Source: Periplaneta americana
Taxonomy: Eukaryota > Arthropoda > Insecta > Blattodea > Blattidae
DNA length: 64,000 bases
NCBI RefSeq assembly: GCF_040183065.1
Contig: NC_091125.1
Span: 25,202,312-25,266,311, forward strand
Direction: 5' to 3'
Part shown: one piece after another, positions 58,743 to 64,000 of the stretch
Layout of the letters: each line of letters opens with the position of its first letter
Position numbering within the stretch: the stretch's first letter is position 1
Notes under the pieces: model-generated
What the model was told of the DNA's origin: nothing
What the model saw: only the letters and a program-made list of their open reading frames with translations
Databases searched by the model: none
Program-made: the position numbers and the translations under genes

Positions 58743-61525
58743 CAAGATTAGATTAGATTATTTATTTAGATTAGATTTATTTATTTAACCTGGTAGAGAT
58801 AAGGCCGTCAGGCCTTCTCTGCCCCTCTACCAGGGGATTACAACTATAACATGAACAATAAGATTACAATTAATATTAAATTTACAATTACAATTAGAAT
58901 AAAAATTAAAGTACGACAAGAATACCTGATTAATGAAAGCTAGACATTTTATCATAGAAGTTAAGAACAAAGAATATTTTTGTATTTACTAAATTACAAA
59001 TTAAACCTACAATAACAAAATTCTATAGTGATGAAATTACCGGATATTGAGATATTTTGTGATAGATTAAAAGAACTATTTACAAGAAACCATGTCTGAA
59101 CGAGTCTCAATTACTGACCAAGTGCCTAGTAAGTTTGCGTTTGAATTGAATTTTATTTCGACAGTCCCTGATGCTAGCAGGTAACGAATTCCAGAGTCTT
59201 GGCAGGGCTATTGTGAAAGAGGATGAGTATGAGGAGGTGCGATGGGATGGTATTGTTAGTATTGTTTCATGGCGAGAGCGTGTGTTCAGATTGTGGTGGG
59301 AAGAAAGGTAAGTGAAGCGAGACGACAGGTACGAAGGAATAGAAGAGTTCAAGATTTCGAAGAGAAAGAGAAGTGAATGTAAATTTCTTTTCTTATCTAG
59401 TTTAAGCCAACCTATTGCTTCCAGGGATGGGGTAATATGATCATATTTACGAACATTGCTTACAAAACGTACACACAAATTATGAGCACGTTGAAGTTTC
59501 ATTTTGTTGTCGCTGGAAAGGTCAGTCAGTAAAATGTCAGCATAGTCAAAATGGGGAAATACAAGTGTCTGCACAAGGGACTTTTTTAAGCAAGAGGGAA
59601 GATGAACATTTATCCTTTTTAGCACATGAATAATAGAATATACTTTTCTGCAGGTTTCTGTGATTTGCATGTCCCAGTTGAGATTATTATCCATGTGAAT
59701 GCCAAGATTTTTTACCGAAGAACTGAAAGGGATATGCACTGTACTTACTTTAACGGGGGAAATGTCGAGGTGCTTTACAGCGTCGGTTTGCCGTTTGTGT
59801 CCTAATATGATTGCTTGTGTCTTTCCAGGATTGATATTAAGATGGAATTTCTTTGTCCATGTCACAATCGAGTCAATGTCTTTGTTCAATTTATCTATAG
59901 CGTCATTTATTCGATCTAAGCGGGAAGAGATGTAGCATTGAAGGTCGTCAGCATACAAGTGATAGTTACAATGCCTTACATGAGATGTAATATCACTGAC
60001 ATATATCGTGAACAACAATGGTCCGAGTACCGAACCCTGTGGTATACCTGATGTTATGTTAAACCAGGAAGAGCTTCGATTCCCGGATACAACACATTGT
60101 TGTCTTTCCCGTAAGTAGGATTCGAACCAACTCACAGCAGTCTCTGACAAATGCAGATTTCTCAATTTATGGGTGAGCAGGTCGAAATTTACAGAGTTGA
60201 AAGCTTTGCTAAGGTCAAGAAGTGTTAGTATTGTTACTTTATTAGAGTCGATTGCTTCACGAATGTCTTCTGTCACTTTAAGTAGAGCAGTGCTTGTGTT
60301 GTGTCCAGCTCTGAAACCTGACTGATACTTGTCGAATAGTTTGTGTTCGTTCATGTAGTTAGTAATTTGTCTGTGTACGATTCTTTCCAGTGCTTTTGAC
60401 ATGGCTGGCAGGATACTGATTGGTCTATAGTCGTTCGGGTCGGTGGGAACTTTGACTTTTGGAAGAGGAAGAACGAAAGCTTGCTTCCATATTTTAGGGA
60501 AAGTTGAAGTGATTAAGGAACTATTGAATATGTGTGCAATTGTAGGTATTACTATGTCTTGTATTTTCTGTATGAGTAATATGCTAATGTTGTCTGGCCC
60601 TTGAGCTTTCGTCTTGATGCGTCGGATGGCTTTCATTACGTCAATAGGAGTGACGTCAGTAAAATAGAATTTGTCTCGAGTTGGGGGAGCTGAGTCAGGC
60701 AAAACTGTGTCTTGTTTCGTTGTGTTGTTTAAGGTCGGGTCCTTTACAAAGTGTTCGTTCAATCGGTCAAGTGGGATGGGTATGTCTGCTTGTTCACTAG
60801 CCCTTCCAAGTCCAATGACCTTCAGATTTTTCCATAACTCGGAAGGGGTTGTGTTGGGCTCTATAAGTTTGTAGGAGTATTTGAGTTTAGCGTTTCTTAT
60901 TAGTTGAGTCGTTCTGTTTCTTAGGTGTTTATATAAGTTAAAATATTCGTCGTTTTTGTTGCGGGTGTATTTTCTATAAGCTAAGTCGCGTTCGGACATC
61001 AGGCTACGTATTTCAGTCGTCATCCAAGGGGCTGGGTTTCTTCTGGTACGTTTGGTCTTTAATGGTGCGTGTTTGTCATAAAGTTGAAGTATTAACGTAT
61101 TGAATAAGTCTACTTTCTCGTCTACAGTTCGTAATGTCCAGATCATGTGCCATGGAAGTTGCGCAGCGTCTTCTTTCAGTGCAATATCATCTATTCTTTT
61201 GATATCCCTGTAAGTAATTACTCTAGGAGTCGATTTAGGACACTGCAGATTAAACGATAGATAAATGATATCATGCCCTGATAGTCCTGGTGCAGGCAAC
61301 TGTCCATGCGTCAGTATTTTGTCGGCATTGTTAGTAATTATCAAGTCCAGTAATGTGTCTGTACCTTCCGTATGATGTGTGGGAGCTAGGGGTAGGATTA
61401 CCATATCAAGGCACTGAAAGAATGATTTAAGTCTTTTAGTCGTACTAGAATGTAAGTCAAGTAAGTTTGAATTGAAGTCACCCATGATTATAACGTTCTC
61501 ATATTGCGGCGTTACGTTTAGTAAG
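58743..61525 (-). mobile_element. LINE A copy 3, nearly full-length
   Basis: Minus-strand element from a point inside the endonuclease (about 61525) through a complete reverse transcriptase and C-terminal segment, a 350-base 3' untranslated region, the terminal stem-loop at 58789-58834 and a tail of AAATAAAT and AATCTAATCT units. The upstream junction adjoins the 5' part of a hAT relic. It is the longest LINE copy here and serves as the reference for the copies at 1.2, 21.6, 31.1 and 48.1 kb. Confidence 0.9.
59107..61485 (-). CDS. LINE A endonuclease/reverse transcriptase (792 open codons, 5'-truncated)
   Basis: The protein nicks target DNA and copies its RNA there. Residues 1-75 are the end of an apurinic-type endonuclease (MGDFN at 1-5, SGHD at 69-72). 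The polymerase follows: QGPDNIS at 295-301, NDYRPISILP at 351-360, RAGHNTSTALL from 392, catalytic Asp 424 in DLSKAFNSV, SGIPQGSVLGPLLF at 479-492, and YADD at 511-514. The C-terminal segment has LVQTLVFPHFDYADILLTDL and RLWNSLPASIRDC. The frame extends upstream of the ATG (QYENVIIMGDFN), so the listed start is internal. The N-terminal endonuclease with its other active-site residues is lost, so independent retrotransposition is unlikely, though the polymerase looks intact. Grouping with CR1/L2-like LINEs is by the short repeated tail and 3' hairpin. Confidence 0.92.
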   Translation of the reverse strand: MGDFNSNLLDLHSSTTKRLKSFFQCLDMVILPLAPTHHTEGTDTLLDLIITNNADKILTHGQLPAPGLSGHDIIYLSFNLQCPKSTPRVITYRDIKRIDDIALKEDAAQLPWHMIWTLRTVDEKVDLFNTLILQLYDKHAPLKTKRTRRNPAPWMTTEIRSLMSERDLAYRKYTRNKNDEYFNLYKHLRNRTTQLIRNAKLKYSYKLIEPNTTPSELWKNLKVIGLGRASEQADIPIPLDRLNEHFVKDPTLNNTTKQDTVLPDSAPPTRDKFYFTDVTPIDVMKAIRRIKTKAQGPDNISILLIQKIQDIVIPTIAHIFNSSLITSTFPKIWKQAFVLPLPKVKVPTDPNDYRPISILPAMSKALERIVHRQITNYMNEHKLFDKYQSGFRAGHNTSTALLKVTEDIREAIDSNKVTILTLLDLSKAFNSVNFDLLTHKLRNLHLSETAVSWFESYLRERQQCVVSGNRSSSWFNITSGIPQGSVLGPLLFTIYVSDITSHVRHCNYHLYADDLQCYISSRLDRINDAIDKLNKDIDSIVTWTKKFHLNINPGKTQAIILGHKRQTDAVKHLDISPVKVSTVHIPFSSSVKNLGIHMDNNLNWDMQITETCRKVYSIIHVLKRINVHLPSCLKKSLVQTLVFPHFDYADILLTDLSSDNKMKLQRAHNLCVRFVSNVRKYDHITPSLEAIGWLKLDKKRNLHSLLFLFEILNSSIPSYLSSRFTYLSSHHNLNTRSRHETILTIPSHRTSSYSSSFTIALPRLWNSLPASIRDCRNKIQFKRKLTRHLVSN

Positions 61526-61686
61526 GCGCGTCTCTGACTTTAGGTACCGTACGTAAGTGTGTTGGGTGGAGGATTTCAGTGTGTTTCGTTGAACAGTGAA
61601 CTTTAGTTGATCGGTTACATTACGACCGAATACTGCTATTCGTAACAAGCAACATTCAACGTCCTGTAAAGAAGAATAATAGCAAG

Positions 61687-62010
61687 ATGCCGAGGACGAA
61701 ACTTGTGACAATTTCAAATGAGGAAATATTTTGTAATAATGGTACAGATTTTGAGATAAATAATGCTTATGTAAAATATTTCAAATATGCTCCCATTGTT
61801 TCTGTAGAAGTGGAACGAAGTTTCTCTGTGTTTTCTCTCAACAGACAATCATTCTTCTTTGAAAATTTGTTGTGTTATTCACTGCAACAGTATATGAAAT
61901 GAAAAATTATGTAAAACAAAAGCGTAATACACTATCTTATTAACATAATGAAATAATAAAGCTGATATGTCTTGTCAATGTTATATTAGATGTATTTTCC
62001 ACAGACAGAA
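61687..62010 (+). pseudogene. hAT relic: start codon region fused to C-terminal end
   Basis: The frame 61687-61902 starts MPRTK, like the MPKVR start of the intact hAT at 50629-52113, and passes at once into KYFKYAPIVSVEVERSFSVF and the C-terminal dimerisation segment, ending LLCYSLQQYMK. Nearly all the gene is missing, which fits an internal deletion. The upstream 120 bases probably are its 5' untranslated part. Confidence 0.75.
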
Positions 62011-62119
62011 TATTGACGATACTGAATATTTGAAACACGAAATAGGAAGAAATGTAATAAACAAGACGAAAAAAAAACTGGTTAAACATTATGGACATTT
62101 AGCTCTATGTAAAATATTT

Positions 62120-62440
62120 GACAATTTCAAATGAGAAAATTCATTAATAATGATACAGATTTTGAGATAGATAATATTTGTGTAAAATATTTCAAATATG
62201 TCCTCATTCTTTCTGCAGAAGTGGAACGAAGTTTTCCTAGATATAAGGCTGTTTTTTTTTAGCAACATGTAATCATTCTCCTTTGAAAAATTAAAACATG
62301 TGGTTTGTTATTTACTGCAACAATACATGAAATGAAAAAATATGTAAAACAAAAACGTAATACACTATCATATTAACATAGTGAAATAATAAGGCTGATT
62401 CCTGTCAATGTTATATTAAGTGTATTTTCTACAGACAGAA
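62120..62440 (+). pseudogene. Second copy of the hAT 3' relic, direct repeat of 61707-62010
   Basis: Starts GACAATTTCAAATGAG as the first copy does and follows it for about 300 bases to TATTTTCTACAGACAGA. It keeps SAEVERSFPRYKAV, a piece deleted from copy 1, but has stops and a frameshift. Spacing between copies is about 413 bases. Confidence 0.8.
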
Positions 62441-62449
62441 AATAAAATG

Positions 62450-63045
62450 CCTTTAAAATATTGAAATTTTTCTTTAACAAAGAAAGTAATGTCTTTAAAT
62501 TTTTTCTTTAGCAGATAGTTGTGTTTCGAAGTCAAAGGAGTGGCTTTCAACCACCCAAATGCTCAGGACTAACTTACCGTGATGATAAGCATGAATTCGA
62601 AAGACACTTCGTTAACTCACCCCAACTCTGAGACGTACTCAAAGTTAGAGGTGCACGAAGCGCACTGGTAGTATAACGGCATATATTTATCAGGCCTAAT
62701 ATTTTGCAAAACTTGAATTCAAAATTTATTTATCTCGCAGGCCGGATTCAACAGACAGGATGTTCATGTTTGGCCCTCGGGCCGAGGTTTCCCAACACCG
62801 GTGTAAACTAACTATAATCATCTTCAATGCAGAAATAGAGGATGATTAGTCTTTCAGCATCTCTTAAAATCCGACGTTAGTGCCAGGCTTTGAACCCATG
62901 AATGTCGCATATATTAATAGGATGAGAAATCGACGATGTTTTTCACTAAACTGGCACAAATCTAACGTGATTTTAACTCCGAACCTTTCAGTGAAAAGTC
63001 GTCACATGCCTGAGCTATGGCATCTAGAGTGTAACAAACGCAAAA
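62450..63045. other. Unassigned, with a probable hAT right end
   Basis: CACCGGTGTTGGGAAACCTC (reverse complement of about 62786-62805) followed by GGCCCGAGGGCC resembles a hAT terminus. No left partner found. Confidence 0.35.
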
Positions 63046-63459
63046 ATGCAGGAACATGTTTGTATGATATTGATCGCATCAAGTACACTACTGGAGCCTA
63101 CGCTTTCCATATCTCCCGGCGCCCACCTTACCACCCACTTGCTCTGCAACAACAGCGCACAACTTGAGGAATTCCAAGAATTCCATGGTGGCTTTAACGA
63201 TATTAAACTGGACACACTATGCTGCTTACGAGAGAAGAGCGTCTATATTCCCTGGCGTCATATTATGAAACTTACTCCGCACATATTTTCGTCTATACTT
63301 TTTGCCATCCGGTTTTTATCTCCTGATGCCACTGCCTCATTACTGTGTCTGCCGTTCGCATTTCTTTGCAACTCCTCTTTAAGCATCGTTCATATTTCTG
63401 CTGTAAGAGAGTATTACGGTATTTTCTACATACTTATTATGAAATTTTGTACATGTTAA
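63046..63459 (+). other. Unrecognised 137-codon open frame
   Basis: The longest frame here that is neither repeat-driven nor transposon-like (MQEHVCMILIASSTLLEPTL to MKFCTC). It has no domain I recognise, no paralogue in the window and no obvious splice signals. Probably chance; listed so that it can be checked. Confidence 0.2.
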
Positions 63460-63681
63460 TTTAACGCTAGGGTTTTTAGAGTGAGTTAAGACTTGGATTT
63501 TGAGTTTCAATCCTTGTTCATTTACTAGCGAACACACACTTTAGAATTTACTTTGTCTCTCACTTACAGCGCTTTAATTCATATCTGTTTTCAAGCACAA
63601 AAGCTATTTGGAACAATAATGTAATACTGAGACAATTTTAATGAATTTTAAGGGAACGTGCTACTAATTTTAATTATTGTA

Positions 63682-64000
63682 CAGTAGAGCATCGATTATC
63701 CGAAACAATTGGGGACTGGGGTGTTCGGATAATTGATTTTTCGGATAAACGATCATTTACGAAAACAAATTGTGTCATGGGAGCAGTATGAAACAAAGAA
63801 ACACTGATATTAAACACAAAACGGTACATAGAGTATATATTTTGTATCACACGTCTTATGAAATAACACAGAAAACTGACCAGTCTAGTTTGACAAGTTC
63901 AAAACGGCCATTAAAGTAGGCCTACAGTTAAGGAAAAGAAGTCTATTTTTTTTTTTTGCTTCAGAACTGAGACTCGTTTTTTTGCCGCTAAATCTCGCAA
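63682..64000 (+). mobile_element. Tigger/pogo-like element, left end, runs off the window
   Basis: TA (63680-63681) precedes CAGTAGAGCATCGATTATCC, and ATTATCCGAA is followed 30 bases later by TTCGGATAAT and TTTTTCGGATAAACG. Repeated TTATCCGAA/TTCGGATAA near the end is typical of Tigger-type terminal repeats. The rest lies beyond the window. Confidence 0.7.

Noticed and set aside
59699..60874. Plus-strand frames of 67-78 codons
   Set aside because: Antisense shadows of the LINE A polymerase.

Overview
The window looks like a gene-poor, AT-rich stretch of an insect nuclear genome. The mix of mobile elements and the sequence of several retroelement tails suggest a cockroach or termite (Blattodea), but that is family-level recall and could not be checked here. 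I found no host protein-coding gene I can name. Nearly everything recognisable is a transposon, a transposon relic, a tRNA-derived short element or a tandem repeat. There are no rRNA genes, no convincing functional tRNA genes, no CRISPR array and no bacterial-type operons.

Layout. 0-6 kb: a hammerhead-like Penelope end, an old RTE-type LINE relic (447-722), a 5'-truncated LINE 'A' (1216-2171), two small Tc1/mariner-type elements (3628-4218, 4514-5214) and a decayed RTE-type LINE 'C'. 6-14 kb: a foldback element with tRNA-like arms (6377-6761), two MITEs and a Penelope-like GIY-YIG relic (11655-12222). 14-19 kb: a nest in which a SINE abuts a LINE 'B' that is itself split by a LINE 'C' insertion, then a decayed mariner with complete ends (17163-18177). 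19-29 kb: a LINE A 3' end, SINEs, a LINE 'D' with a 14-base target duplication, a LINE C tail and a second LINE B. 31-32.4 kb: an octamer array of about 1.08 kb that starts at a LINE 3' end. 34 kb and 39.5 kb: two compound inverted elements, each with a pair of tRNA-Tyr-like modules. 37.2-37.65 kb: a 34-base minisatellite. 40-49.4 kb: two non-autonomous hAT elements, other inverted-repeat elements, a Tc1-like element and an inverted pair of Penelope ends with a hammerhead-like motif. 49.8-56.4 kb: a probable large hAT relic that holds a complete 2.2-kb hAT element with an unbroken 494-residue transposase. 57-64 kb: a pogo relic, a nearly full-length LINE A with a 792-residue open frame, two tandem hAT 3' relics and the start of a Tigger-like element.

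How the parts work together. LINEs A and B both end in a two-tier stem-loop followed by a short repeated tail, and several microsatellites here, including the 1.08-kb octamer array, begin exactly at such tails. SINEs of two families share a 3' tail. Several insertions are datable by nesting and by intact target duplications. The only two long, intact, plausibly functional reading frames are the hAT transposase (50629-52113) and the LINE A endonuclease-reverse transcriptase (59107-61485).
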